NCBI GenBank assembly: GCA_949710005.1 | Contig: OX453285.1 | Location: 7,967,632 to 8,031,631, forward strand | Direction: 5' to 3' | Length of the DNA: 64,000 bases | Source: Ricordea florida | Taxonomy: Eukaryota; Cnidaria; Anthozoa; Corallimorpharia; Ricordeidae | Shown: piece by piece, positions 20,780 to 33,578 of the stretch | Numbering within the stretch: position 1 is the first letter of the stretch | Layout: every line of letters starts with the position of its first letter | Notes under the pieces: generated by a model | What the model was told of the DNA's origin: nothing | Database searches by the model: none | What the model saw: the letters and a program-made list of their open reading frames with translations, nothing else | Translations under genes and position numbers: made by a program

Positions 20780-21620
20780 TCAAATTCACCTCCACATGGA
20801 AAAGAAAAAGAACGTCTGTAAGAAAACGAAAGCTGATACTAAAACTTGAATTTGAAACTCTCTTTTAGCACTTCAATGTCGCTTTTAAACGATTGTTTTC
20901 TCAGTAAAGCGTAATAGAATTTTTCCAATTTGTTGTTATAACACTGAATTTAAATTAACTCCGAGTCGTTTTCCTAATTGAATTATGTACAAACAGTGAG
21001 GTGCAATGGAGAATTGTATTAAATCATCAAGAAGTTAACTGTAAAATATGCTCAAATTTCAATCCAGCAAACTAAATTTAAACTTCTCCTGTTTGACCTA
21101 AGGACCATCCTTTGCATAAAGCAAACCTTTTAAACACTTTTTCACTTGTTTGTGGTTTGTACTATCAATAATAGCTCTAGTTATCCACTTATGTAAGTCA
21201 GAGTTTTCGAATTAATATTCACCTCGGCCTTCACATACATTGAAAAGAAAAATAAAGTTGGTAAGAAAATAAAAGCTGCTGATGCTGAAACTTGACTAAG
21301 GAACTGTCTTTTTGCACTTTAAAGTCACTTTGGAAGGATTGCATTCTCAGTAATAGCGAAATATAATTTTTCCAATTTGTTGATATAATGATTTAACTCC
21401 GAGTCGTTTTCCTAGCTACACGATGTACAAAGAGATGGTTGCAATGAGGAATTGAACAATAGTAATAAATATGGCTTGAATTCCAGTCCAGCAAAATCAA
21501 TTTAAACTTCTCCTGTTTGACCTAACTGCCATCCACTGAATAAAGTAGGCTTTTAGAGTACTTTTTCACTTGTTAGGAGTTTGTACAGTCATCAATAGTT
21601 GTAACCGATCCACTTATTTA
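20780..21620. repeat. diverged tandem duplication of about 430 bp
   Basis: Two blocks (about 20,780-21,205 and 21,215-21,620) share ordered matches: TTCACCTC, TTTTTCCAATTTGTTG, ACTCCGAGTCGTTTTCCTA, TTTAAACTTCTCCTGTTTGA, CTTTTTCACTTGTT and ATCCACTTA. Divergence and indels show an old event. No protein is encoded. Confidence 0.75.
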
Positions 21621-21994
21621 CATTTTTATCTATGCAGCGTAATTTTGTAAAGGAAGCTACAGAATTGAAAACTTGTTTTTACCTGGTCGTGCCGAGAAGA
21701 GTTTCTCGTTTAATCCACGGAATCTTGTGGCTTCCACAGAAGCGTAAAGAAATGACACCACAAAGACAGGTATCATCGCTACCTGTCAGCATGCAGCTTA
21801 AACCTGGAGGAAATGTTGTGATAAATATCATTCAAGACTGCTGTATACACAAGCAATTTACACGGTAGGGGGAGGGTGCGATTACAGAAAACATTTTTGA
21901 GAGGAGGCGGATGGGAGTTGGTAGATGCCTGGCAAACAAAAGTGCACAGAAAAAACTGGTATTACAATTCTTGTGGGGAATTTGTTACTATTAA

Positions 21995-22272
21995 AGGGAC
22001 GGACCATTAGAAAAGTGATGGGGGGGGGGGGGTGGGAAATTTTCAGCTCACTGGTTGTGCAGGAATTTTTTTTTTTCAGGTGAACCCCTCTGCACTTTTT
22101 TTTTTTTTACTACGTGTGAAAAAGTCACAATTGGACCTTCCTTCTGAATGAATTTTTTTGTTACCTTCTTCTTTGCATGAATTTTTTTTGGCATTTTCCC
22201 TTGCATGATTTTTTTTGTTTTTTTCACCACCCCCACCCCCCCCCCCCCATCACTTTTCTAATGGTCCGCCCT
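21995..22272. mobile_element. 278-bp MITE with G/C-run termini
   Basis: Terminal inverted repeats AGGGACGGACCATTAGAAAA / TTTTCTAATGGTCCGCCCT continue into long G and C runs. Flanked by TAA on both sides (21,992-21,994 and 22,273-22,275), a 3-bp duplication as made by PIF/Harbinger-type transposases. A truncated relative is at 10,265 and a diverged one at 33,184. Confidence 0.8.
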
Positions 22273-22275
22273 TAA

Positions 22276-25200
22276 CATAACTAAATAACGTTAGGGAGGC
22301 TAGATTCAAATCACTTTATGAAACGAGTTGAAAAATGCCGCATCATCCGCCTTGTGCCAACCTTTGTACTAGAGACGCATAAGTAGACGAACTGCGAATC
22401 CTTGCCCAAGTTCTTTCAGACGGACACTTCGTCCTAGGTATAAAAATAGGTTCGCAATGCGTACATGCGTAGCTTACTAGACCACGTGACAGGCGCATGA
22501 CTCTCGTGGACAAATAAATAAAGAAATAAATTTGATCGTGCCATAATGCGACTACACGATTCGTCTAAGCCACACAAGAACGGCCATTCAATCTATATGA
22601 ACTCTTGTTTTCTTGCAAAGCTTTTAAGAGCAGATGGGAGATGCGGATCCTTTTGGACAACTGGATTTAAACCGAGGTAAAAAATGATTTAACCAGTTGT
22701 CTCAGAAATCCGCATCTACTTAATCCAAGGCTCACATAAATTTCATGCACTTAACCAAGAACTAGCCGTTGACCATCCTTTTTACGGCAGTATTTAGCAG
22801 GCATCCCGATCTGAATTCATCAAGAGGAGGAAGAAAGTCACAGTCAGGCATTAGATGAACTGATTATCCACCCGAAAGAATCGAGAAAAGCATCCAAAAT
22901 TATGCGCCGGCATAATTACCCAGTTGTACGTCTAAACCGGGTTAAAACGTATTAGTTACAGTGATGATCATCGAAGTTCCGAATTTCAAGAAGCCATATT
23001 TAACGTGGAGGAAAGTCCCACCAAAGAATACGCCTTGGAATCCATATGATGTAGAAAGCAACTTGGAGGAAACTTGCTATATTGACATTCAACGCGAGCA
23101 AAACTAGTAAAGATGACACTAAAGGCCAAATTAATCTAGTCCAAGCAAGACCGAGTCCAATCCAATCCCAAGCACTCGCACTAGCATGAATACAGTCCAT
23201 ATCAGACCGTGAAAAAATCCGGCTCCCAAGTCCGGTCCCGGTAGATCAAAATAAAAGTCCATGTCAGACAATGACCCACACCCATATTGCATCTATTGCA
23301 CAAATAGACTAATCCTGGATCATTTATTCAATCAACTGAACTTTTACTAAAATTGATCGTTATGTTAATGTATTATAAACACTGTAGACATGAGTTGGCG
23401 TTTCATCATACAGAAAGCTTTGATGTAAATATACCTAATTTAACATGCTAATAGAGCCAACCACACGCATTATAATTTCGCTCACTTTTATAATAAACCG
23501 TTTCAGGAATATTTCACGGCCCTAGCCAGCGCCCCACACCATATATCATTTCAAATTATTAATGCCATAACCAACCACCGTTTTGGCGTGGGGTTCACCA
23601 TATCATGAGTGGGAGTACATATGCAAAGAACACCAGTATTCGCACCCGATTTCTACATAAGATCAGAAAATCTTTTATAGCACGCAGGTCAGGCTTCTTA
23701 GACACGTGGTGAAATGGTTAAACTAGTGCGCATGCTTAGGCTGAACACCTAAATAAAAGCCATGCTAAACCACCAATTGCAATAAGATTAATCTCATGTT
23801 GTGTAGTACTCGGCTCTTCTATAGGTTTTTCATTCACCTTACTGAAGAATAAGGACTTTAAGATCCGAGAGCCGACAGCTTCTAGAACGCGGTGGCTGAT
23901 AAAGGACTGAAACTAGAATGTATAAGAACTGAAATATATTCCCAACTACTGGATCCGATGCAACTTCGATATGCAATTTTCGACACTTACAAATTGCCAT
24001 CCAGTAATCTGTGCCTGAAATTTGGGTATTTTTTCCAGGACGGTGGGATATGTCGATAATATCTGGTAAAAAGTCCGACTCGTTTATTAGTATCGGTTTC
24101 CCACCCTTAAAACCAACATAAGTCTCCCGAACTTCGTCTGTTGCAGGTGTATGTAGTATAAATTTACAGGTTCATATAAACCGTAATTTCACTGGTTTTT
24201 TTCTATCTTTCTTATGGTATTAATAACATTGAGCCCAATTTTTTCGATAAATGACTCTGCATCGCTGGTATCGCCATTAATGCGATAGGTTTTAGGATAA
24301 CTTTTAATAGTTGTTTGGTGTTGTTTTGGAGCGCATTTATCCAAATTATTGTAAATTTTATTGACCTGCTATTTCAGCTTTTCAACGCGCTTGTTAACTT
24401 TTTTTTTATTGGTCGAGGGACAAGTGATAATCTCCAATCAGTTAACTTTCTAATCCTCTGCTGAGTAGATTCGGCCATACTTTCTCACTACTCTACGTGA
24501 TGTGCCTTGATTAACATTGGGTTGGGTTGGTTGTAAAATAGGTACATTAATCTCTGGAATTGGCCATGATATTTGATGTTTGACTCATAACTGATTATTA
24601 TACTTAAGTTCAATTAAAAGCAAGAGTCAGACTATCCAAGATTGAATCTATCTGCTGCCAACTTCTCCATAATAAAACACATGGAAGTTTACGGCAGCAA
24701 AATTGGAAGATGTGTGCATAGAACTTGGGAGTGAAGAGGTTGCAGGCTTCGAATACCTTAATGTCCTTCATGATAGCATATTACATTATTATTACCATTT
24801 GTCTAAGGTAGCTATCATAGAAGCTTTATATAAAAAGAATTCAAAGCTAACCACTGGTGAGGTTTCTCAGAGAGAGAATCTTGAGGTAATAACTAATGGA
24901 AATCCTTATGGATTTGGTCTGTGAAGGTGTAATTGAATTAGTCTGTAAAAAGTCAAAAATCGTTTAACGGGAATTGAATCACTGTTCATCTTGACATCGA
25001 CACGGAATTACATCAACGTTTTATGCAGGCTCCGATGTGTAGAACTTAATAAAACAACAACAATTATGTAATGAGCCATGCTACAAAGATCTGTGTTAGA
25101 TCTGGTCACATGATGATAAAAGCTTGAAAGTTTCGAACATTTGCTATTTTCAGTTTATTTGTACGCACCATTTCAGTCCAGAAGAGAAATGGCAATGCTA

Positions 25201-26692
25201 ATTGATTTGTACCATACATTTTTTTGATAGCAGTTATGCATGGAGTTTAGTCATATAGACAAATTGTCATATAGAGTATGACATTGGTCGATATTTAACA
25301 ATTAGAATATGACCTCGAAATTTCTATGGCTTCTATAGCTTCTATGCCTTCGGCCTCATGAAATCGACAGCAAATAATCTAATTGTTTTAGTAAAAATCA
25401 TAATCGAATCACATGTCAGTGAAAAAAATTCCAAAATACTAAATCTTCCTGTGATACATCGCTAATGCGCGAAGACGTCGCCATTTTGAAAACGATCTTA
25501 GCCCAAGTGCTGTCCAATGGCTGACAGTCTGCAGTAGCTCAGTCAATCCGATTTGCATGCTTACTAGATTTTAACTTAAGTAATATAGAGGTTAGTTTTG
25601 AGCTTGTAATTATGGCCTGAATTGTGTACATTATATATATTCTACAGCGTTGTCGCCATGCCCAAGTAGCCTCTCAGAGGTTTTAAGACATCTGTTTTTC
25701 TTAGATATGCCATAAATTTGGACTTTTGGAAGGAGGAACCTGGGGAGAGACCATCATCTGATGACACTTGACTTCAACAATGTGCCTCGTACAGTCAGTG
25801 AAGTTTCTGGCTTCGACATTCGTTTATAAAAATATACCACATTTGAATAACTTCAGGCAATTCCGAATTTAGCTACTATGTAATCACCCCGCCAGAGGTG
25901 ACTGTGGAATTCACATAAGGCCTTATAGCTTTGGTATATTTGCCATACTGAGCCGCACAGACACTTTCAATTCACCCCTGGAAATTTTCCACGGTCCTCT
26001 ATCTTAAGACCACAGGAACAGAAGAAAATGTAAGCACGGATCTTTGACGCTCAGGTTTGAGCTACTGATGTCAAAACGAAAGTAGAGTGGTAAAACAAAC
26101 AAATGGCTCACAAAATCTTACTTTTAGATCAAACAAATAGAAAAGTAAGGAGAAAAAAAACATCCACTAGTACTAATACAAGACAGTCTTTATTTCTACT
26201 CCTTGCAATTGTTAGTAACGGGATGGGAGAGGATCTGTCAAAAACTGGAAGAGGTCAACTTTCCTGGGACAAATTGGTCGACACTGGAAATACTGTCTGG
26301 GTAGAAAAATCACACTGGGATTTTGGCTATACAATCCTTTACTGTTTCAACACTAAGACTACACAGATTTGGCATACTGTACGTCTCATATTTTTATGCT
26401 GGATTATGGCAACCCGCAAGAAAAAGACGATGAGCGTCTCGGCACTGTTTGCTTGTTAGATTTTCTCACGAGCAAATGGCGAGAACAGAAGCTTGATATC
26501 CTGTGGCACGATGGCATTTGTCGAATTGATATCACAATCAAAACGGACTACTGGAATTACAACCTTGTTGAAGAATAACCTCAAGAGTCACGCAATAAGG
26601 GAATATCAGCTAAAATAAGGCATGCAGTGGAAACACTAAAGTAAAAATAAAGATTCGGTTGGTAGAGATGCCGCGTATGTCCGTTTACTTAC
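22276..26692. other. 4.4-kb non-coding stretch
   Basis: No convincing gene. A short palindrome with GATGCGGATCC/GAAATCCGCATC arms (about 22,637-22,716) is present. Open frames at 24,703-24,924 and 26,103-26,459 (plus) have no recognisable domain, no splice support, and overlap nothing conserved, so they are not annotated. Confidence 0.5.
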
Positions 26693-27152
26693 GTAACAAG
26701 GGGGGGGGAAGACTGACCTGATTCTGAGACAAAAAATAATCTGTTTATTCCGTCAAATAAAGGAAAAAACTATCAAGCTAGAAACGATTCTACAGTTATC
26801 GTCTAATCAGTGTTCTTTGGTTATACAGTGGGTAAATAGTATGAAATGATACAAAAGATTAAGACACGCCTAAAAGCAGACGTACACTATTCAACTTAAC
26901 GGTTTTTTTCACTCAATGTGCCTTACTTAAGTAACAAGGGGGGAAGACTGACCTGATTCTGAGGCAGAAAATAATCTGTTTATTCCGTCAAATAAAGGAA
27001 AAAAACTATCAGGCTAGAAGTGATTCTACAGTTACGGTCTAATCAGTGTTCTTTGGTTATACAGTGGGTAAATAGTATGAAATAATACAAAACATTAAGA
27101 CACGCCTAAAAGCGGACCTACACTATTCAACTTAACGGTTTTTTCACTCAAC
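26693..27152 (-). repeat. 235-bp tandem duplication in the HSPA12-like 3' UTR
   Basis: Two direct copies are offset by 235 bases: GACTGACCTGATTCTGAG at 26,711 and 26,946, continuing to ACTATTCAACTTAACGG. Each copy has an AATAAA on the minus strand (26,744-26,749 and 26,979-26,984). It begins about 65 bases past the stop codon of the HSPA12-like gene, so it duplicates the polyadenylation region. Confidence 0.85.
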
Positions 27153-27218
27153 GGCCAGCTTCATGCAATCAGAAAGCCAAGAACTAACAGCCAGTCGTGT
27201 CACTTAGACAGTTCAGTT

Positions 27219-28300
27219 CTAATTTCTTGATGACTTCGATAAGAAATCCAGACGCGCTGTAGCGCTGTGTCCGCTGGTGACGTCAAATGCTGTCACTTTG
27301 ATTTCCGTTCCTCCAAACAGTGCAGACAAACGAATCTCACGATTAGTTCCCCTAGACGTGTCAGGGGATTCAACTTGGACGTAGCCAATGGATGTACTGA
27401 CTCCATCGTCCGTGATGTACTTGGCGTCTGGACTTTTTGAAGTGAAGAAGTCAAATCTTACGGAGGTTTGGCTTTTCATCGCGGGATAACAGGTTGGCAA
27501 AAGCTTTCTCTGGCCGACTTGAACTGTTTCATTTTCCGCTACGACGACGACAAAGCAATCCTTGCAATACGTGCGGCCATCGTAAACAACCTTTTTCTCC
27601 TGCGGATGTACGTTGGCATCGAAGAGATTATTAATTTTGAAGCCGTAAGTTGTACGTACCAGCCTGGAATCTATGGCAAGTGGATTTTGACCAAACATTA
27701 CTGCACCTTGTACAACTGCGATGCTGGCACCGTTAGGAACCAAGATTCTATAGATGTTGCTGAACTCTTTTTTTATAACTTCCTGGAGTATGACACTCTC
27801 GGTGAATCCACCGACGAGTAAGAGGAACTTTACTTCTCTGAAAATGGGTTTCTTCAGCAAATCTTTAAGGTGACGCACGATTTCACTGATGACAGGTTGA
27901 AACAAGTTCCTCATTGTCTCTGACCCCAGGCAAAGGTATTCATTGTTAAGGATTTTGACATCGTCGATGTTGAGAACGTTTGCAAACAGTTCATTGAGGT
28001 TTTCATTCCTACCACCACGAGTTGATAATAAGTTAAGTGGCAGCCGAATCCGTGTCGTGCCTCCTTCACATGCTCGCTTTCCTCTCTTCTTCATCTCAAA
28101 ATCGTTCATCAGGATCAGCCAGTCGCTTGGGTGATGTGTGCGGAAGGCTCTCACTTTACCAGCCCCATAAAGTCTTTCTAGAAGGGACATAAATTCTTCA
28201 TTGACCTTCATTCCACCAAATGGGCCGCCAGTAACTCGATAGAATTCTTTTAACCCTCCATCGACCAGGATTTCATGGGCAGTGACGTCTAATGTTCCAC
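27219..28300 (-). CDS. HSPA12-like HSP70 relative, last coding exon
   Basis: The terminal 1,082-base exon has acceptor CCTATAG before 28,300 and a stop at 27,219-27,221. It encodes the second half of the actin/HSP70-type ATPase fold of the HSPA12A/B family: the phosphate-2 motif is completed across the splice (DIGGGTLDVTAHE), followed by TGGPFGGMKVNEEF, the adenosine motif LLLVGGFTES, GAVMFGQNP, TYGFKI and the family-specific C-terminus ending in TEIKVTAFDVTSG. HSPA12 proteins lack the classical HSP70 substrate-binding domain and are expanded in cnidarians and molluscs. Open frame upstream of 28,300 is intron containing a dispersed repeat. All ATPase motifs look intact. Confidence 0.92.
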
Positions 28301-28427
28301 CTATAGGGATACAAATAGAATGATAGAATTTGGCCACAGACATGAGTAACTGTTGTATGTGATGTATGATGAACATGAATAAGTAGTATAGCACGCTCAA
28401 AGGGTCAGTAACCAATCCGTTCTCACC

Positions 28428-29642
28428 ATGTTTTTGGGTAGCTTGATTCAAATAGGGATTTTTGGGGTACGAAAAAGAATCTGAAGAGTGGTGATAGTTC
28501 TCGCGCATCCCGCTGCGTAGTTCCATAAGTAAAGTACTTCAACCAAGGCCATCCAAGTAAATTTTCGTACAAATTCTGAATGAGAGAGTTCACCACGGCA
28601 AAAGAGAGTTCATGTATAACTATATTAAATAGATTTAGGCAAGCCTAAAAGTGGAGCTCCTCACACAGTCCCTCCAAAAATGCTTGAAAACTTGTAGAAA
28701 GAACTCAGCTTTATGCTTATGTCCCTCCAAAAACGCTTGAGAACTTGTAGGAAGAAAATTTTTCCTCCAAAACCGCTATGAATAATCCGTTTCTTCAGCA
28801 AAACATTGTAGACTGCTGTAGACTGCTGGCTGTAGGTTGTGTAGACGCGGCAAGCCGCGAAAAGCGCGCGAAAAACAAAGCCTCGTTTCGGTTTAAGACC
28901 TAAATATCCCGGATGACTATGGCCGCCATGTTGGGGCAACGTCGTCGTCGCTAGGCGCATGTTGGGGCAACTTCGTCGCCGTCGCTAGGCGCATGTTGGG
29001 GCAACTTCGTCGCCGTCGCTAGGCGCACGCGCCCGCGAGCCATGCCGCTAGCCACGATGACCATGAAAACTCAAACGCATGGTTTTCTCAATTTCTATCC
29101 TCGCACGGTAGTTATGGGGCTCCACTATTAAAACTAAACTATACTTAGCTATATATAACTCAACTAAGAGATTTGAACGATAAAAGGAGAAGAGAAATTA
29201 ATTGTATACCCTGGGACATTTTGGATAGCACTCGCATGACTGATTGACTATTAACCGGTTTTATGAAAAAGGTGCAAAGAAATGCGTTAAATGTTACAGT
29301 GAGACTTCCCGATCCGAGGCCATCCAAACAAATTTTCATACAAATAATTTAACCGCCATCGAGTATCTAAACAATAAAATCTCTACAAATGTTGTATACA
29401 TCGCTTAAATTGCGTATAAAACATATCAGATTAAAAAGGAATAATCTTAGCTGGTAGAATGGCCAAGAATCTGTTGTTCAGCGTCAAAATCAGACATTCA
29501 GAATTTACTTGCGTGGCCTTGGTTGAAGTCGCCGCACTGTAGAACAGTCACAAAACAAGTTTGGTTTTACTTTAGTCGTGCAACTACGGGGCCGGGATGC
29601 GCGTACCCCAAAAATCCCTATTTGAATCAAGCTACCCAAAAA
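28428..29642. repeat. inverted pair of a 42-bp sequence in the intron
   Basis: CATGTTTTTGGGTAGCTTGA...GGTAC at about 28,428-28,470 is the exact inverse of the stretch at about 29,603-29,645 (GTACCCCAAAAATCCC...ACATG). The arms are about 1.1 kb apart and may be termini of a repeat unit. They give shadow frames on both strands. Confidence 0.6.
28924..29030. repeat. 34-bp tandem repeat, 3 copies
   Basis: Units of GCGCATGTTGGGGCAACTTC followed by GTCGCCGTCGCTAG. The first copy carries GTCGTCGTC in place of TTCGTCGCC. Confidence 0.85.
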
Positions 29643-29699
29643 CATGCTCCCCCAAATTTTCCTTGCCAAAAAAGTCTCGAAACCCAAAAAAATCATTCG

Positions 29700-30364
29700 A
29701 TCATCCTACTCACTTGAATTCCGGAGTATCGTTCCTAGGGATAAGAAGTTTTGGTGACATTGAAAAACTAACTAGTTTCCCGCGGGACCATACATTTAGT
29801 GCTTTGTTATATATTTAGACTCTCCCTTTTACAAAATATAGCAAAAACAAACAAAGACGGCACAACTGGCGCGCGGGCAACAACCGCGCAATTGTATCCA
29901 GGTCGGGTACATTTAAATTTGATCGGGGGCACGTGACCAAGAATCAACCAATCACAGTGCTCGTTTTGTTGAGTGAAAGTCTAGGTATATAACAAAATGG
30001 CTTGTTAGCCACGCATGTTCCACTAAAGAAACCCTGCTTGTTGGTGTTCTTTTAAGCGGGTACCAGATTAACGTTTAGTCTACCAGAGAAAGTTACCCAA
30101 CTAAAGCTGGAATGACTTTTCTTTTATAGGCCACCTTGTTTGCGAGGCAGTTTCCTAAGACTGCAGTCAGCTCATTTTATTTTCAGTGAGATATTAAAAA
30201 GAAATAATGCAAGTACTTAATTGCTTCATGTTACTTGTTGCTCTCATAAAACCGGCTTCTCTCAAACGTTTTATCAATTCTCGGATGTGTGTCGATAAGC
30301 CCCATAGTAACTGAAACTTTTCAAGACTGAGAAGAAAACATAGTGAAGTTGTCGTTTACTTTGT
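29700..30364. other. intronic, nothing recognised
   Basis: No gene or clear repeat between the inverted pair and the next element. Confidence 0.5.
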
Positions 30365-31067
30365 TTCAATGAGGGTGTCGGGAAAACTAATACCCGGAAA
30401 ACTAAGACCCTTATAATTTAGTTCTCAGATCAATCTCAGGGCCGTTTAAAAAGGCACAAGAATACAACAGATAAATGCGAAGGAAATCAAAACTAAATCA
30501 AGCGGTAAGTAGCAAATAAATCATAGAAAGAAATTTCACAAATAAAAAACTAAGTTTGATTTTGAGAAGACAATAAGGCCATAAAATGAAGGGGCTAGGA
30601 GAAAATCTAGCCGCTCTCGACCGCGCCACAACCGGAAATATTTCGTAGAGGAGGCCACGTCAAGCGAGTCACGCTTATTAAAAGTCTGGCTGCATAATAA
30701 TCCCGCATTTTATAAGAAAGTTACCAAAAAAATCATAATTTTACAACGCCTTGGATGCAGCTGAGCGAATTGGTAATTTCATTCGACGTCCTAAGCCGGG
30801 TTGTTCGAAGCAGGGTTGAGGTATCCCAGGGTTAGTGCGAATTTGAATGCAGACGTGAGAGCTTAAAAAGCTCATTCAGTATAATTCATTTTATAATTCA
30901 TTTTACAATTTGATGATTGCATGCTCTGAAAAAATAGAAACAGTTTTCGGGGACAATACTTTTTAACAAGATAAAAAGAAACTCGGGTTAGAATTAAACC
31001 CCGGCTTAGCGCTAATCGCTAATCAGTTGAACTGCGGCCATGTTGGATCTGCGTGCTTCCTATGGTT

Positions 31068-31185
31068 TGCACAGATATCAAAAGGACCTCATCAAAATTC
31101 ATAACACGTGATTTCACATACTGAGTATCGAATGTATGAATATGATGGTGTGAGCTTTGATGAGGCCTTTTTGATATCTGTGAAG
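31068..31185. repeat. short imperfect palindrome
   Basis: GCACAGATATCAAAAGGACC and its inverted partner GGCCTTTTTGATATCTGTG flank a roughly 60-base centre. Confidence 0.7.
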
Positions 31186-31448
31186 GAGTGCCAACCGCTT
31201 CCCACCTCCCTCAGTCACACTTTGGCTATCCAAGATGGCGGCCAAATGTTTACAATCGACATGATGAACGTTCAAGTACGCTAAATACGCATGCAGTGGA
31301 GTCTGTAGACTTCATTCGCGCAGCATTTAAGATAGGTAACAAAAAATCATTTCCTGATCCCGTGAGAAGAAAAATAATGGCCCTTGAAAAGATGAAAGAA
31401 CATTGGCAATGAGGTTATGGCAAGTACGTGCATGTTGGCTTGCTTAAT

Positions 31449-31620
31449 ATGCCTTATTCCAAAATGGCCGCCTTTTATATATTCTTTTGTTTTTATTTGA
31501 ATTAGAACTTGATGCCTCGTTCAAGGTAAAATATTCTTTTGAATTTTAGCTTAAGAACGAGGCATCAAGGGATAATTTGAACAAAAAATATTTAAATGGC
31601 AGCAATTTTGGAATAAGGTG
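31449..31620. mobile_element. foldback MITE nested in the 1.4-kb element
   Basis: CTTATTCCAAAATGGCCGCC at 31,449 and GGCAGCAATTTTGGAATAAG at the right end are inverted. The inner parts ACTTGATGCCTCGTTC / GAACGAGGCATCAAG also pair. Confidence 0.8.
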
Positions 31621-31836
31621 TACAAGGGCCTAGAGATTGACAATGAAAAGGGTCTTAGTTTTCCGGTACTTAGTTTTCCAGGACCTAGTTTTCCAGGTCT
31701 TAGTTTTCCGGGACTTAGTTTCTCGGGTCTGAGATCTTAGGTCTTAGGTCTCAGTTTTCTGGACACCCGGTTCAATGAAGTGATTAACAAAAGCCGAATT
31801 CCGTCATGTAACTTTTTCAGTGACACACAATGCTAC

Positions 31837-32014
31837 CTCCAATATCAATCACCACATATCTTGTTCCAGGGCGCGCAAGAGTTTCAGACAGATTGGCATT
31901 CTCCTTCTCGCCAGTAAAATCCCTCATCTTTTTTTCCCGGCAGTAAAAAGACGCTGCTTCCGGTTCCAAGGCAATCATCAACTGGTCAGGGTTATCAGAT
32001 GAGGCCACACCAGC
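31837..32014 (-). CDS. HSPA12-like gene, exon encoding the connect/phosphate-2 region
   Basis: A 178-base exon with acceptor TATTAAG before 32,014 and donor GTAGCA at 31,836. It starts in phase 0 and ends in phase 1. It encodes AGVASSDNPDQLMIALEPEA ASFYCREKK and RYVVIDIGG, the conserved HSPA12 block LxxALEPEAASxYCR and the first half of the phosphate-2 loop, which the next exon completes in frame. Confidence 0.88.
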
Positions 32015-32049
32015 CTTAATAACAATAATAAAGATGAACATGAACAATG

Positions 32050-33180
32050 TTTTAAGGTAACCAGAAGTCTCTTAAGTCGATCACCGCCAATCCTGAATTA
32101 AGTCAAAAAAGCTCCCTACCAACCAGGCCTATGACCTAGTTATAGAAAAACATATGAATCGTAATAAACTAGCTCTTGTTGAATATTGACTGAGACGGAG
32201 GAGGGCGGGGGGGGGTACTTGACCCAATTTTGTGTATTAGGGTGCAACTGGCGATTTCATATCCTGAACCTGTTTAGGAGAAAAATACTCTAAAAGGCCT
32301 ACCCCGTGTAGGACAACACACTCTATTTTGGACACACAATGTCACATTTAGGCAAAGCAATCATCTACCTTGAAGCCTAGACCAAGGCATGTCTGTCTGC
32401 CAAATGCAAGACATGGACAAATCCTAATGTAGTGTCCAAACAAAACCAGAAAATAGACTGTAGGTCTTTCAACTAGCATCTAGCTATAACACATCCCCCT
32501 TCCCTAATCACCCATCACCAGTTAGGGCTGGTGTTGGGCCATAACACATGACTAGCTTTGACGTCAAGGCACCTCAATTTTAGAGGGGAGAACATAACAA
32601 ACGGAACGGCTTAGACATCAATAAATCATATAGTACTTCTTTTCAGGAGAGGGAGTGGCTTAAAAGAGGGGGTTGGCTCAATAACTTTTTTCCTTCTGGA
32701 GAAGGGTGGCTTATTTGAGAATTTACAGTATCTGGAGACAGAATAGTGCGGTGGTTGGGATATACCTCAGATCAGAAGGTCCACGCTTCAAACTCGAACA
32801 GGTGATGAAACTGTGTTTTTGATTAGTTCAGAAACGTCGCCACTCCACGTTGTTTCTCTTTGTCGGATTGCATAAATACGTACTGGCAATAACCGTGCAA
32901 CTTACCAGCATCTTAGATATGAGTTAGTGGTGAGAAAGCAAAATCTCTTATGTTAGCTTGCTGTTAGCTTAGACTCTGTGCGCCTCGTGTGACTATTACA
33001 ATCGTTTACTTCTGCAATATCTCCCATTTCAAACAAAGAACGATTTCCAATATGATTGATGTATTGAGTCCAATATGACGGTATGCAGTGGACACACTGT
33101 AGTGTAGTGTTTAGCGAGTCGGACTTCCGTTGCAGGATATCCGGCGCTTATAGCCCTAGTGATGGCAAAGTGTTGTTGCC
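32050..33180. other. intronic non-coding stretch
   Basis: A G-run plus GGTACTTGACCC (about 32,200) resembles the start of a repeat family. Otherwise nothing recognisable. Confidence 0.5.
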
Positions 33181-33183
33181 TTA

Positions 33184-33396
33184 GGGATGGACTATTTTAT
33201 TTTTGAAGATTGATAGGTTAGTTTATTACCAAAACAAATTCCTGCACTACAAAAGTATGCACAAAAAAACTTCATGCACAGTGGACCAAGGGAGAAAAGG
33301 TACTAAAAAAATTCTTGCGCAGCACAAAAGAGAAAAATTCTTGACACGACAAACTTGTCCGACTCCCCCTCCCTCAAAAATTAAATGGTCTATCCC
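33184..33396. mobile_element. diverged 213-bp MITE
   Basis: Ends GGGATGGACTATTTTATTTT and, inverted, GGGATAGACCATTTAATTTT, flanked by TTA on both sides (33,181-33,183 and 33,397-33,399). Internal words such as TGCACAGTGGACCAAGGGAG relate it to the element at 21,995. Confidence 0.65.
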
Positions 33397-33578
33397 TTAG
33401 AAAAGGAACCTGAATATCTTCACGCTGTCTCTCTTCACCCAGATTTATAAATGGGGTAAACCTGCAGTGGACTAGCATCCTATACAGAGGGGAGCAACAC
33501 GACTCCTACGTGCTTCAGGCCACTGAACCGAAATAAGCTTCGGCCGTGTGCGTCGTTACCTAACTACCTCTTGCCTAC

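Larger units (their letters stand above)
30373..31770. mobile_element. 1.4-kb non-autonomous element with 8-bp target duplication
   Basis: Left end GGGTGTCGGGAAAACTAATA; right end, inverted, CCGGGTGTCCAGAAAACTGA. Flanked by TTCAATGA on both sides (30,365-30,372 and 31,771-31,778). Both ends carry short repeats of GGAAAACTAAGACC; on the right these form a subterminal array at 31,640-31,750. An 8-bp duplication is typical of hAT-type transposition. The interior holds two nested foldbacks but no recognisable transposase. It sits in the intron upstream of the last HSPA12-like exon. Confidence 0.8.

Noticed and set aside
24703..24924. Plus-strand 73-residue frame starting MEDVCIELGSEEV
   Set aside because: Looks protein-like but no family, splice sites or neighbours support it.
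26103..26578. Plus-strand frames of 118 and 69 residues
   Set aside because: No recognised motif, overlapping frames, no promoter or splice support.
28301..28526. N-terminal extension of the HSPA12-like last exon (MELRSGMRENYHHSS...)
   Set aside because: Lies upstream of a good acceptor, includes a dispersed inverted repeat, and does not match the family; treated as intron.
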